Source: Oscillospiraceae bacterium (GTDB taxonomy: Bacteria > Bacillota > Clostridia > Oscillospirales > Oscillospiraceae). From it: a stretch of 57,037 nt of DNA. The position numbers and the translations under genes are program-made. Positions 34,156 through 42,364 of the stretch are shown here, in pieces; the stretch's first letter is position 1; each line of letters starts with the position of its first letter. The notes beneath the pieces were generated by a model. It searched no databases. It was not told the DNA's origin and saw nothing but the letters and a program-made list of their open reading frames with translations. The stretch lies in assembly GCA_015068125.1 (NCBI GenBank), contig SVLD01000010.1, positions 1 through 57,037 on the forward strand, given 5' to 3'.

Positions 34156-35487
34156 ATGTTAGACATTCGTAAGATCAAAGAAAATCCCGACGCGGTCAAG
34201 GCCGGTCTGAAGGCCAAGGAAGTAGATTGCGATGCCATCGTCGACCGCATTCTGGAGCTGGATGTTCAGATCCGCGCTCTGAAGACCTCCACCGAGGGTA
34301 AAACCGCGGAAAAGAATAAGCTGGCCAAGGAAAACGGCAAACTTTTCGGTCAGAAGAAGGCTGCGGAAAAGCAGGGTAAAGACACTTCTGATATCGATGC
34401 CACCATCGAGAGCAACAAGCAGCAGTCCATCGCGCTGGATGCTTCCATCGCTGATGAGGCCGAACAGCTGAAAACCCTCAGCGTAGAGTTCAAGACTGCC
34501 ATGCTGAGCCTGCCCAACCTGCCCGATCCCGATCTGCTCCCCGGCGGTAAGGAAAATAACGAGCCCCTGCGCTACGTTGGCAAGAAGCCCGAATTTGACT
34601 TCGAGCCCAAGCACCACGTTGACCTGTGCGAAGGTCTGGGTCTCATTGATTACACCCGGGGCGTCAAGCTGGCCGGTGCCGGCAACTGGATGTACACCGG
34701 CATGGGCGCCCGTCTGGAGTGGGCTCTGCTGAACTACTTCATCGACACCCACACCGCTGACGGATACGATTTTATTCTGCCGCCCCATATGCTGGAGTAT
34801 ATGTGCGGTGAGACCGCCGGTCAGTTCCCCAAGTTTGCCGACGAGGTCTATAAGATTGCCAACCCCACCGACGATCGGGTCCACTATATGCTGCCCACCG
34901 CTGAGGCCGCTTTGGCTTCCATTTACCGGGACGAGATCCTCAGCGAGGCCGATCTGCCCAAGAAGCTGTTCGCCTACACCCCCTGCTTCCGCCGGGAGGC
35001 CGGTTCTCACCGTGCCGACGAGCGTGGCATGGTTCGCGGCCATCAGTTTAATAAGGTAGAGATGTTCCAGTTCTGCAAGCCCGAGGATTCTGACGCCGCC
35101 TTCGATGAGCTGGTCACCAAGGCTGAAAAGCTGGTGGAGGGTCTTGGCTTCCACTTCCGTACCGTGAAGCTGGCCGCCGGCGACTGCTCCGCATCCATGG
35201 CCAGAACCTACGACATCGAGATCCTGATTCCCTCCATGGACGGCTACAAGGAGGTTTCCTCCGTCAGTAACGCCCGCGACTATCAGGCTCGCCGCGGTAA
35301 CATCCGTTTCCGTCGAGAGGAGACCGGCAAGCCCGAGTTCCTGCACACGCTGAACGGCTCCGGTCTGGCAACGTCCCGTATTTTCCCCGCTCTGGTGGAA
35401 CAAAATCAGCGTGCCGACGGCTCCATCGTGGTGCCCGAAGTGCTGCGTAAGTATCTGGGCGGCCTGGAGATCATCGAAAAGAAATGA
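34156..35487 (+). CDS. serS: Serine--tRNA ligase
   Basis: Predicted 443 residues. The N-terminal coiled-coil arm that grips the long variable arm of tRNA-Ser is at about residues 30-105. The class II core contains motif 2 TPCFRREAGSHRADERGMVR followed by GHQFNKVEMF, and motif 3 NGSGLATSRIFPALVEQNQ. The motif 2 loop and the segment PTAEAALASIYRDE differ from the common bacterial GSAGRDTRGLIR and TAEVPLTN, so this is a divergent branch of bacterial SerRS. No T-box leader is visible; the gene sits 20 bases behind pspC. Confidence 0.93.
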   Translation: MLDIRKIKENPDAVKAGLKAKEVDCDAIVDRILELDVQIRALKTSTEGKTAEKNKLAKENGKLFGQKKAAEKQGKDTSDIDATIESNKQQSIALDASIADEAEQLKTLSVEFKTAMLSLPNLPDPDLLPGGKENNEPLRYVGKKPEFDFEPKHHVDLCEGLGLIDYTRGVKLAGAGNWMYTGMGARLEWALLNYFIDTHTADGYDFILPPHMLEYMCGETAGQFPKFADEVYKIANPTDDRVHYMLPTAEAALASIYRDEILSEADLPKKLFAYTPCFRREAGSHRADERGMVRGHQFNKVEMFQFCKPEDSDAAFDELVTKAEKLVEGLGFHFRTVKLAAGDCSASMARTYDIEILIPSMDGYKEVSSVSNARDYQARRGNIRFRREETGKPEFLHTLNGSGLATSRIFPALVEQNQRADGSIVVPEVLRKYLGGLEIIEKK

Positions 35488-35888
35488 TCCATTGGGACGA
35501 AAGCCGCTGGGAAGCAGAATTTGAGCTTTTGTTATCTCACGCCCGGTCATACCTGAATCCTGAATGGCCCCAGGGTCAAATCGTCGTTCTGAAAACCGCA
35601 AAAGGAAACCTGTACACCGTACAAATCCCGGATTTTATAGATCCTTCTGTCCGGGAACCCTTGGAAAACCAGTGTATCCAACGACTGTGGGAGCAGGACG
35701 ATACGCAAGTTCTTACCTGTCTGGCAACGATGAACGGTGAACAACCGGAGATTCTCTCCTGGAATTTCCGAGCCGGGCTGGTGGAACTCAACGCAGACAA
35801 TCTGCAAACCCATGCCTTCCTGTGGGGCGGCGGCGACAAGATCCTTATAAAACCCTTCCAAAGCCTGCTGCCCCCTGAAAAGAAATAA
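35484..35888 (+). CDS. Conserved-looking protein of unknown function overlapping serS
   Basis: Predicted 134 residues, soluble, Trp-rich at the start (MIHWDESRWEAEF). Its ATG overlaps the serS stop codon by four bases (ATGA), which implies translational coupling. I recognise no domain or motif. It contains a possible beta-sheet core (GQIVVLKTAKGNLYTVQIPDF) and ends in KILIKPFQSLLPPEKK. It is followed by mscL after 33 bases. Confidence 0.65.
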   Translation: MIHWDESRWEAEFELLLSHARSYLNPEWPQGQIVVLKTAKGNLYTVQIPDFIDPSVREPLENQCIQRLWEQDDTQVLTCLATMNGEQPEILSWNFRAGLVELNADNLQTHAFLWGGGDKILIKPFQSLLPPEKK

Positions 35889-35921
35889 AGCCGCAAGGCG
35901 AAAACAGAAAGGAACATAAAA

Positions 35922-36410
35922 ATGAGCAAGAAAAACGGAAAACCTACCCTGATTGAGGAATTTAAGACATTTATCAACAAAGGCAACGCCATGGCTCTGG
36001 CCGTTGGTACTATCATCGGCGGTGCCTTCACCACCATCACCAAGAGCGTGACCAATGACCTGATCATGCCTCTGGTCAACATTTTCATGGGTGGTGCAGA
36101 TTTCTCCGAGCTGAAGATTGAGCTGCCCCGTATCGTACCTGTTTACCAGGACGTGCTGAACGAGGCCGGCGAAGTGATCGGCCAGGAGTACGTACCCCAC
36201 TATCTTACTTACGGTAACTTCATCTCTGCAGTCATCAATTTCCTGATCATGGCTCTGGTGGTCTTCCTTATCGTCAAGGGAATGAACACCCTCACCGAGC
36301 TGAACAAGAAGAAGGAAGCCGAAGCCCCCGCCGAGCCCCCCGCACCTCCCGCTCCCACCGCTGAGGAAGTCCTGCTCACCGAGATCCGCGACCTGCTGAA
36401 GAATAAGTAA
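35922..36410 (+). CDS. mscL: Large-conductance mechanosensitive channel MscL
   Basis: Predicted 162 residues. The N-terminal amphipathic helix (LIEEFKTFINKGN) is followed by TM1 (MALAVGTIIGGAFTTITKSV, pore-lining Gly/Ala pattern), an extracellular loop, TM2 (FISAVINFLIMALVVFLIVK) and a cytoplasmic helix bundle. A Pro/Ala-rich linker precedes that bundle and makes the protein slightly longer than average. It releases solutes on hypo-osmotic shock as a homopentamer. Last gene before a terminator. Confidence 0.96.
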   Translation: MSKKNGKPTLIEEFKTFINKGNAMALAVGTIIGGAFTTITKSVTNDLIMPLVNIFMGGADFSELKIELPRIVPVYQDVLNEAGEVIGQEYVPHYLTYGNFISAVINFLIMALVVFLIVKGMNTLTELNKKKEAEAPAEPPAPPAPTAEEVLLTEIRDLLKNK

Positions 36411-36419
36411 AACTTATTG

Positions 36420-36452
36420 CCGGCTGTTCTCCCTGAACAGCCGGTCATTTTT
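36420..36452 (+). terminator. Terminator after mscL
   Basis: CCGGCTGTTC/GAACAGCCGG stem with a 5-base loop, then TCATTTTT. Confidence 0.85.
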
Positions 36453-36458
36453 CGCTTC

Positions 36459-36661
36459 CAAATTACAGTTTATCGCTCTGTTATGAAAGGCCCCCTTGCC
36501 TAAAGGGGGCTGCTGAGCGAAGCGAAGCTGGGGGATTCTTATGCCGCCACCGGCGGCATATCGCCCTTTGGGCGAGTATCCCTCCACCGCTTGCGCGGTC
36601 CCCCTCCCTCTAGGCGAGGGAGGCTTTCGCTCTAACCAACAGCCCGACAAATCTCAATTTT
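36459..36661 (+). repeat. Interspersed repeat, class E
   Basis: About 203 bp with the shared ends (CAAATTACAGTTTATCGCTC at left; CAGCCCGACAAATCTCAATT at right). The core begins with the hairpin GGCCCCCTTGCCTAAAGGGG and continues with CTGCTGAGCGAAGCG and CTGGGGGA. That first hairpin is identical to the one beside the DUF559 gene at 44887. Confidence 0.85.
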
Positions 36662-36720
36662 ATATCCATCTACACGCGGAATTATTTTCAGCAATTCCCC
36701 ACAATAATATCGATAACTGT

Positions 36721-36749
36721 TTGACAAATCCGCACAATAGATTTATAAT
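36721..36749 (+). promoter_or_regulatory. Consensus promoter of nfnAB
   Basis: Perfect TTGACA (36721-36726), 17-base spacer, perfect TATAAT (36744-36749), about 60 bases before the nfnA start. Confidence 0.9.
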
Positions 36750-36810
36750 GAACTTGTATGGGCATTTTGCCCGAAAACGATCAAAATACTGAAAAAGGAC
36801 GGATCAGATC

Positions 36811-37665
36811 ATGTATAAAATCGTACGCAAGAAGGAGCTGAACTCTGCCGTCACCCTGATGGAGATCGAAGCCCCCTTTATTGCCAAGAAGGCTAAGGCC
36901 GGTCAGTTCATCATCTTCCGCATCGACGAGAAAGGTGAGCGTGTTCCCCTGACCATCGCCGGCTACGACCGGGAAAAGGGTACTGTTACCATTATTTTCC
37001 AGAAGGTCGGCTTTGCCACCATCGCGCTGGGTAAGCTGAACGAAGGCGATTACATCCGCGACTTTGTCGGCCCTCTGGGCAAGCCCACTCCCGTGGAAGG
37101 CAAGAAGAAGGTCTGCGTTGTTGGCGGCGGCGTGGGCTGCGCCATCGCTCTGCCCTCTGCCAAGGCTTTCAAGGAAGCCGGTGCGGATGTTACCGTTATC
37201 GTCGGTTTCCGCAGCAAGGATATCGTCATTCTGGAAGAGGAGTTCGCAGCGGTTGCTGACCGCCTGATCCTCATGACCGACGACGGCTCCTACGGCCAGC
37301 ATGGTCTGGTCACCCAGCCTCTGAAGGAGATGCTGGAGGCCGGCGAGCAGTTCGACGAAGTTCTGGCCATCGGCCCCATTCCCATGATGAAGTTCGTTTC
37401 CCTGACCACCAAGCCCTTCGGCGTACATACCAGCGTGTCCCTGAACCCCATCATGGTGGACGGCACCGGCATGTGCGGTGGCTGCCGCGTCACCGTTGGC
37501 GGCGAAGTGAAGTTCGCCTGTGTGGACGGCCCCGAGTTTGACGGTCATCAGGTGGATTTTGCCGAGCTGATGAGCCGTAACTCCACCTACCGTGGCCGCG
37601 AGGCTGAAGTCACCGAGAAGCATGCCTGCCGCATGGACGCCATGGGTAAGGCACTGATCAAGTAA
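36811..37665 (+). CDS. nfnA: NfnA, small subunit of the ferredoxin-NADP transhydrogenase
   Basis: Predicted 284 residues. An FAD-binding ferredoxin-reductase-like barrel (VPLTIAGYD holds the flavin contact), a Rossmann domain (VCVVGGGVGCAIALPSAKAF) and a C-terminal [2Fe-2S] site (GTGMCGGCRVTVGGEVKFACVDGP) match the NfnA/SudB type. With NfnB it couples NADH and reduced ferredoxin oxidation to NADP reduction by flavin-based electron bifurcation. Close relatives are annotated as sulfide dehydrogenase SudB or dihydroorotate dehydrogenase electron-transfer subunit. The pairing with nfnB, 13 bases downstream, favours NfnA. Confidence 0.88.
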   Translation: MYKIVRKKELNSAVTLMEIEAPFIAKKAKAGQFIIFRIDEKGERVPLTIAGYDREKGTVTIIFQKVGFATIALGKLNEGDYIRDFVGPLGKPTPVEGKKKVCVVGGGVGCAIALPSAKAFKEAGADVTVIVGFRSKDIVILEEEFAAVADRLILMTDDGSYGQHGLVTQPLKEMLEAGEQFDEVLAIGPIPMMKFVSLTTKPFGVHTSVSLNPIMVDGTGMCGGCRVTVGGEVKFACVDGPEFDGHQVDFAELMSRNSTYRGREAEVTEKHACRMDAMGKALIK

Positions 37666-37678
37666 GGAGGGAACTGTA

Positions 37679-39061
37679 ATGGCTAATATGACTCTTGTTA
37701 AGACCCCCATGCCCGAGCAGGATCCCAAGGTCCGTGCCCGCAACTTTAAGGAAGTCGCTCTGGGCTACACCCCCGAGCAGGCCATTGAGGAAGCCAACCG
37801 CTGCCTGGGCTGTAAGAACCCCAAGTGTGTGGAAGGCTGCCCCGTCAATGTCCGCATCCCCGAGTTCATCAAGAAGGTTCAGGAAGGCGACTTCAAGGCC
37901 GCCTATGAGATCATCACCTCCACCAACGCTCTGCCCGCCCTTTCCGGCCGCGTCTGCCCCCAGGAAAGCCAGTGCGAAGCAAAGTGCGTCCGTGGCATCA
38001 AGGGTGAGAGCGTTGCCATTGGCCGTCTGGAGCGTTTCGTTGCTGACTGGTACCGTGAAAATGTCAATGCCATGCCCGAAAAGACTCCCTCCAACGGCAT
38101 TAAGGTCGCCGTGGTCGGCTCCGGCCCTGCCGGCATGACCGCCGCTTCCGACCTGGCCAAGAAGGGCTACGCCGTTACCATGTTCGAGGCTCTGCATACC
38201 GCCGGCGGCGTTCTGGTCTACGGCATCCCCGAGTTCCGTCTGCCCAAGGCCATCGTTGCCAACGAGATCACCAAGCTGGAGGCTCAGGGTGTGGTAGTCA
38301 TGACCAACATGGTCATTGGCCGCGTTCTGACCATCGACGAGCTGTTCGAGATGGGCTATAAGGCTGTGTTCGTGGGCTCCGGCGCCGGCCTGCCCATGTT
38401 CATGAACATCCCCGGCGAAAGCCTGAAGGGTGTCATGTCCGCCAATGAGTACCTGACCCGTACCAACCTGATGAAGGCTTACGACGAAAACTACGATACC
38501 CCCATCATTAAGTCCAAGTCTGTTGCCGTTGTGGGCGGCGGTAACGTGGCAATGGACGCAGCACGCTGCGCCATGCGTCTGGGTGCGGAGAACGTTTACG
38601 TTGTCTACCGCCGTGGCGAGGCCGAAATGCCCGCCCGTCTGGAGGAAAAGCACCACGCCAAGGAAGAGGGCATTGAGTTCAAGACTCTGTGTAACCCCAT
38701 CGAGATCGTGGGCGACGAGAATGGCCGTGTCTGCGGCATGAAGTGCATTCGTATGGAGCTGGGCGAGCCTGACGCATCCGGTCGCCGCCGTCCCATCGAA
38801 GTGCCCGATTCCGAGTTCATGCTGGATGTGGACACCGTGATCATGAGTTTGGGCACCAGCCCCAACCCCCTGATCCGCTCCACTACGCCCGGTCTGGAGA
38901 CCAACCGCAAGGGCTGTCTGATCGTCAACGAGAACGAGATGACCACCCGTGACGGCGTGTTCGCCGGCGGCGATGCCGTTACCGGCGCAGCTACCGTCAT
39001 TCTGGCTATGGGCGCCGGTAAGAAGGGCGCTGCCGCCATCGACGCTTACCTGCAGAAGTAA
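37679..39061 (+). CDS. nfnB: NfnB, large subunit of the transhydrogenase (GltD-like)
   Basis: Predicted 460 residues. The N-terminal domain has two Cys sets for [4Fe-4S] clusters (CLGCKNPKCVEGCPVN and CPQESQCEAKC). The FAD motif VAVVGSGPAGMTAASDL and the NADP motif VAVVGGGNVAMDAARCAMRL follow, then the GxxP..GD flavin motif GVFAGGDAVTGAATVI. The same fold serves as the glutamate synthase small subunit (GltD), but no gltB is present and nfnA precedes it, so it is read as NfnB. It supplies NADPH for biosynthesis in an anaerobe. Confidence 0.9.
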   Translation: MANMTLVKTPMPEQDPKVRARNFKEVALGYTPEQAIEEANRCLGCKNPKCVEGCPVNVRIPEFIKKVQEGDFKAAYEIITSTNALPALSGRVCPQESQCEAKCVRGIKGESVAIGRLERFVADWYRENVNAMPEKTPSNGIKVAVVGSGPAGMTAASDLAKKGYAVTMFEALHTAGGVLVYGIPEFRLPKAIVANEITKLEAQGVVVMTNMVIGRVLTIDELFEMGYKAVFVGSGAGLPMFMNIPGESLKGVMSANEYLTRTNLMKAYDENYDTPIIKSKSVAVVGGGNVAMDAARCAMRLGAENVYVVYRRGEAEMPARLEEKHHAKEEGIEFKTLCNPIEIVGDENGRVCGMKCIRMELGEPDASGRRRPIEVPDSEFMLDVDTVIMSLGTSPNPLIRSTTPGLETNRKGCLIVNENEMTTRDGVFAGGDAVTGAATVILAMGAGKKGAAAIDAYLQK

Positions 39062-39077
39062 TTCTTAAATATTATGT

Positions 39078-39108
39078 AAACCACCCTGAGCAATCGGGGT
39101 GGTTTTTT
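39078..39108 (+). terminator. Terminator after nfnB
   Basis: AAACCACCC/GGGTGGTTT stem followed by six Ts. Confidence 0.85.
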
Positions 39109-39121
39109 ATTGCTTGCGTAT

Positions 39122-39343
39122 CAAATTTCAGTTTATCGGTCTGTTCATAACCTTCCCCCTGGGGGGAAGGTGGCGCGCAGCGCCGGATGAGGGGTATCTC
39201 TGCCGCCCCTCATCAGTCAAAAATCGGTTGCGAAGAGCCGATTTTTGCCAGCTTCTCCCCAGGGAGAAGCTTTTGCGCCTTACAGGCGCTATCGCATCTA
39301 TGATGCAACAATTCCCTTCGCAACAGCACGATAAATTCCAAAT
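39122..39343 (-). repeat. Interspersed repeat, class A, copy 2
   Basis: About 222 bp, inverted relative to 10705. It has the shared ends (CAAATTTCAGTTTATCGGTC; GCACGATAAATTCCAAATGG) and lies between two terminators of convergent genes. Confidence 0.9.
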
Positions 39344-39355
39344 GGGCACCCATAT

Positions 39356-39383
39356 AAAAAGCCTCCCGGTTGGGAGGCTTTTC
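39356..39383 (-). terminator. Terminator of the 39.4-kb membrane protein gene
   Basis: AAAAAGCCTCCC-ggtt-GGGAGGCTTTT. Confidence 0.85.
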
Positions 39384-40013
39384 TTACTCTATCAGAGAAT
39401 CACAGTACGCACAACGGATGGTTTGTCCCTCAGGGATCTGATTTTGTCCGCTGCAATGGGGGCACAGCTTCGCGATCATCTTCGGCTGCGGCACCACCGG
39501 TCTGTTGGGCCAGATCAGAACATCGTTTTCGTAATCGATATACCGTCCGTCCAGCGCGCCAAAGGCGATCAACTGCTCCAGCTCCTGCCTTGTGCGGGGA
39601 AATTCACGGCCTGTGACCGCCGCGATCTGCCGGATATCCTCCACATCATCATGGATCACCACAGGCGCGTATAGCTCATAAAGACCGGCGATCTGTCGGA
39701 ACCTCCACCACGGGATCAGTAGCGCTAAACCGCCGCCGCAGCATACGATCAGCATCACCGCAATACTAAAGGGGATCTGGCTGGGGTCTTCCACTTCCAC
39801 ATTTCCCGTCAATGCCGCGATCACGAAGAAAATGCCCGTAAAGATCAGCACACCGGCGGTAATTGCAATATGATTGGCCCGTTTGCGGTAATGCCCATCC
39901 CGGACAGTATCCTTGCCCAGCAGCCAATAGATCAGATAGCACAAACCCACAGGGTAAAAGAAAATCAGCAGCGCCAAAGCACAGCCGGTAGGTTTTTTCT
40001 TCAAAGGGATCAC
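39384..40013 (-). CDS. Membrane protein with C-terminal zinc ribbon, unknown function
   Basis: Predicted 209 residues from GTG (40013); a TTG three codons later, with AGGTGA just upstream, is an alternative start. Three hydrophobic segments lie in the first 105 residues. A soluble part follows with a helical region (VVIHDDVEDIRQIAAVTGREFPRTRQ written in two halves in the protein) that may be a PCI-like or winged-helix fold. The end is a zinc ribbon (KLCPHCSGQN...IRCAYCDSLIE). I do not recognise the family. It is divergent from bioY, with its own promoter. Confidence 0.65.
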   Translation of the reverse strand: MIPLKKKPTGCALALLIFFYPVGLCYLIYWLLGKDTVRDGHYRKRANHIAITAGVLIFTGIFFVIAALTGNVEVEDPSQIPFSIAVMLIVCCGGGLALLIPWWRFRQIAGLYELYAPVVIHDDVEDIRQIAAVTGREFPRTRQELEQLIAFGALDGRYIDYENDVLIWPNRPVVPQPKMIAKLCPHCSGQNQIPEGQTIRCAYCDSLIE

Positions 40014-40028
40014 CTGCTTTCCGGTAAA

Positions 40029-40057
40029 ATGATATCATAATCCCACCGACAATTCAA
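40029..40057 (-). promoter_or_regulatory. Promoter of the 39.4-kb gene
   Basis: Minus strand -35 TTGAAT (40052-40057), 17-base spacer, -10 TATCAT (40029-40034). It leaves two bases to the divergent bioY promoter. Confidence 0.6.
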
Positions 40058-40059
40058 GG

Positions 40060-40088
40060 TTGACTTTTTTTCACCAAAATGATATGGT
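40060..40088 (+). promoter_or_regulatory. Promoter of bioY
   Basis: -35 TTGACT (40060-40065), 17-base spacer, -10 TATGGT (40083-40088). No clear BirA operator palindrome was seen. Confidence 0.6.
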
Positions 40089-40111
40089 ATGCAGGATTCG
40101 GAGGTGAGAAA

Positions 40112-40612
40112 ATGAAGACACGGAATATGGTGCTTTGCGCCCTGTTTGCTGCGCTGATGGCTATTTGCGCATGGATCAGCGTCCCTACCGGCTCCGTTTC
40201 CTTCACACTGCAGACCTTTGCCCTGTTTTTGACCCTGCTCGTGCTGGGTGGAAAATGGGGAAGTGTAACGGTTTTGGTCTATCTTACCCTGGGCGCAGTG
40301 GGCATCCCGGTGTTTTCCGGCTTTCAAGGTGGCATCGGCACCCTGCTTGGGCCCTCCGGCGGTTTCTTTTTAGGTTTTATGTTAACCAATTTGCTGTACT
40401 GGCTGGTGATTTCCCTGTTTGGCAACCGATTTTTGACGAACCTCATTGCCCTCTGTACAGGTCTGCTGCTCTGTTACCTCTGCGGCTGGCTTTGGTACAG
40501 CCGGTTTGCAACCGTGAATTTCTTTTTTTGGTGTCTCCCCTACCTGTTACCGGACGCTGTCAAAATGATTCTGGCCTTTTTTCTTGCCAAGCGGCTTAAA
40601 TCTGTAATCTGA
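40112..40612 (+). CDS. bioY: Biotin transporter BioY (S component)
   Basis: Predicted 166 residues with about six membrane spans. The opening MVLCALFAALMAICAWISVP, followed by GSVSFTLQTFALFLTLLVLG, and the loop GGIGTLLGPSGGFFLGF are the typical BioY signatures. It binds biotin with high affinity and works with an energy-coupling (ECF) module encoded elsewhere, or alone at low rate. The start at 40112 has GGAGGTGA seven bases upstream; the 11-codon longer frame lacks an SD. pdaA follows on the same strand with no promoter seen in between. Confidence 0.92.
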   Translation: MKTRNMVLCALFAALMAICAWISVPTGSVSFTLQTFALFLTLLVLGGKWGSVTVLVYLTLGAVGIPVFSGFQGGIGTLLGPSGGFFLGFMLTNLLYWLVISLFGNRFLTNLIALCTGLLLCYLCGWLWYSRFATVNFFFWCLPYLLPDAVKMILAFFLAKRLKSVI

Positions 40613-40619
40613 TGCGCAT

Positions 40620-40661
40620 ACTCCCCTCTTTTTGGGCATAGATTGTCCATAGGAGGGGAGT
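40620..40661 (+). promoter_or_regulatory. Hairpin masking the pdaA ribosome-binding site
   Basis: ACTCCCCTC (40620-40628) is the exact complement of GAGGGGAGT (40653-40661), which overlaps the pdaA SD AGGAGGGGAG. The 5' arm begins eight bases after the bioY stop codon, so a ribosome finishing bioY would cover and melt it. There is no T run, so it is unlikely to be a terminator. Confidence 0.6.
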
Positions 40662-40665
40662 CTTT

Positions 40666-41442
40666 ATGCGAAAACGGGATCTTTTTATTCTCATCGGCGC
40701 ACTGATCGTGGCGCTGGGAATGGGACTTTATATCATGCTGGGACAGGCCGCCCAAACCGCCAGCTGGGGCTTAAGTTACCGCACCGAGGGAATCGCCCCC
40801 CAAGGGCCGGATTCTGCCGGGGAGCTTGCCAAATACGACGCAGTTTACGTAGGAAATACCGAAGAAAAGATAATTTATCTGACCTTTGACGCCGGCTATG
40901 AAAACGGCTGCACCGCCCAAATTTTGGACGCACTAAAAAAACACAACGCCCCGGCGGCCTTCTTTTTGGTGGGAAACTATATGGAGAAAAACCCGGATCT
41001 GGTGCGTCGAATGGTGTCGGAAGGACATATTGTAGGCAACCACACCATGCACCATCCGGATATGCAGGTTGTCCGTGACCGTGCAACCTTTGCATCAGAA
41101 TTGAACGGTTTAGAGGAACTTTTTACCGAAATCACGGGTCAAAATTTGCCGAAATATTACCGCCCACCCCAGGGAAATTACTCGAAAAACAACCTGCAGA
41201 TGGCAAAAGACTTAGGCTACAAGACGGTGTTTTGGAGTCTTGCCTATGTGGATTGGAATAATGATTCCCAGCCCACCGCGGAGCAGGCCTACAGCAAGCT
41301 GCTTCCCCGAATTCACAACGGCGCCATCGTACTTTTACACTCCACATCCAAGACAAACGCCGCAATTATGGACGATTTACTAACAAAATGGGAAGAAATG
41401 GGTTATCAGTTCGCAAGCCTTGACGATTTGTTCCAACAATGA
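40666..41442 (+). CDS. pdaA: Peptidoglycan N-acetylmuramic acid deacetylase PdaA-like (delta-lactam pathway)
   Basis: Predicted 258 residues with an N-terminal membrane anchor (about residues 6-26) and a NodB-type polysaccharide deacetylase domain. Motif 1 reads TFDAGYENG; the second Asp of the usual TFDDG is replaced, as in PdaA-type enzymes (B. subtilis has Asn there). Motif 2 is GNHTMHHPDM with the metal-binding His, motif 3 is YRPPQGNYS, and IVLLHS is motif 5. PdaA removes the acetyl group of MurNAc so that spore-cortex muramic-delta-lactam can form, in keeping with spoIIE in this window. The stop codon runs into a class B repeat. Confidence 0.88.
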   Translation: MRKRDLFILIGALIVALGMGLYIMLGQAAQTASWGLSYRTEGIAPQGPDSAGELAKYDAVYVGNTEEKIIYLTFDAGYENGCTAQILDALKKHNAPAAFFLVGNYMEKNPDLVRRMVSEGHIVGNHTMHHPDMQVVRDRATFASELNGLEELFTEITGQNLPKYYRPPQGNYSKNNLQMAKDLGYKTVFWSLAYVDWNNDSQPTAEQAYSKLLPRIHNGAIVLLHSTSKTNAAIMDDLLTKWEEMGYQFASLDDLFQQ

Positions 41443-41634
41443 ATTGGGATTTATCGGGTTGTTGGTTAGAGCGAAAGCCTCCCTCTGATGAGGGAGGTGC
41501 CCCGAAGGGGCGGAGGGAGAGAAACTGCTGGTATCCCTTGAGTTCTCTCCCCCAGTCATGCCATTCGGCATGACAGCCCCCTCGTCAGAGGGGGCCGTGA
41601 CCTCTGTCACAATAGAGCGATAAACTAAAATTTG
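41442..41634 (+). repeat. Interspersed repeat, class B, copy 3
   Basis: About 193 bp, nearly identical to copy 1. Its ATTGGGATTTATCGGG end starts at the pdaA stop codon and the other end is GAGCGATAAACTAAAATTTG. Confidence 0.9.
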
Positions 41635-41645
41635 AAAACCCACGC

Positions 41646-41676
41646 AAAAAGGCGGCGCTTTCGCGCCGCCTTTTTT
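41646..41676. terminator. Bidirectional terminator between pdaA and remB
   Basis: AAAAAGGCGGCGC-tttc-GCGCCGCCTTTTTT. Confidence 0.92.
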
Positions 41677-41918
41677 CACTTAAACCGTTTTTCCAGTGTG
41701 GAAGTGTTGTAGCTTGTCAGATACACCCGGGTCATGCCGTATTGGGTGGTCAGGACATAGGATTTCGGCAGATCGTCACAGGGGACGACCTGTCCTTCCT
41801 GCTCAGCTTTTTCCAGAAATTCCCTGCCCCGGGCATTGATGGTGGTGTTATCCAGATCAAAAATCCCGATCACCGACCGATCCCGCACGGACATATCGTT
41901 ACCGATAGGAAGGTACAT
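41676..41918 (-). CDS. remB: DUF370 / RemB (YaaB) family protein
   Basis: Predicted 80 residues. MYLPIGNDMSVRDRSVIGIF and the tail YLTSYNTSTLEKRFK match YaaB/RemB, the extracellular-matrix regulator encoded between recF and gyrB in B. subtilis. Here it has been displaced to the end of the gyrA-rnhA run. RemA/RemB-type proteins form DNA-binding rings or filaments; RemB itself is less well understood. The start at 41918 follows GGGGGAG; the longer frame overlaps rnhA. Confidence 0.82.
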   Translation of the reverse strand: MYLPIGNDMSVRDRSVIGIFDLDNTTINARGREFLEKAEQEGQVVPCDDLPKSYVLTTQYGMTRVYLTSYNTSTLEKRFK

Positions 41919-41920
41919 CC

Positions 41921-42364
41921 TCACTCCCCCTTGATGCGCTTCCACTGGCTTACAGCCAGCTCATCGCAGCGGTTATTCTTGGGGTTTTCAGCGTGTCCCT
42001 TGACCCAGTGGTAGTGCAGCTCGTGCTTCATGGTCAAATTCAAAAGAATTTCCCAGAGATCCGGGTTTAAGGCAGGCTTTTTGTCAGCCTTTTTCCAGCC
42101 GTTTTTCCGCCAGCCCCAGGCCCAACCCTTTTCCAGCGCATCAATGACATATTTCGAGTCCGAATACAGCTCCACGATACATGGCTCTTTCAGGGCTTTT
42201 AACCCCTCGATCACCGCTGTCAGTTCCATCCGGTTGTTGGTGGTGCTGTCTTCGCCGCCGGAAAGCTCCTTTTCCACACCGTTATACTCCAAAATCGCAC
42301 CCCAACCCCCGGGGCCGGGATTGCCGGAGCAGGCGCCGTCGGTATACAGCGTTACGGTCTTCAT
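41921..42364 (-). CDS. rnhA: Ribonuclease HI
   Basis: Predicted 147 residues. The four catalytic carboxylates are in place: Asp in [12 protein letters not shown], Glu in NNRMELTAV, Asp in YSDSKYV and Asp in NNRCDELA. The basic handle ([15 protein letters not shown]) that binds the hybrid is present. It degrades RNA in RNA-DNA hybrids such as primers and R-loops. The ATG overlaps the gyrA stop by four bases, so it is translationally coupled to gyrA. Confidence 0.96.
   Translation of the reverse strand: MKTVTLYTDGACSGNPGPGGWGAILEYNGVEKELSGGEDSTTNNRMELTAVIEGLKALKEPCIVELYSDSKYVIDALEKGWAWGWRKNGWKKADKKPALNPDLWEILLNLTMKHELHYHWVKGHAENPKNNRCDELAVSQWKRIKGE

Noticed and set aside
33900..34156. T-box leader for serS
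   Set aside because: Only 20 bases separate pspC and serS, and no T-box sequence or specifier stem is seen.
40000..40112. Riboswitch or BirA operator upstream of bioY
   Set aside because: The leader after the probable start is under 25 bases, with no long palindrome of the BirA type.
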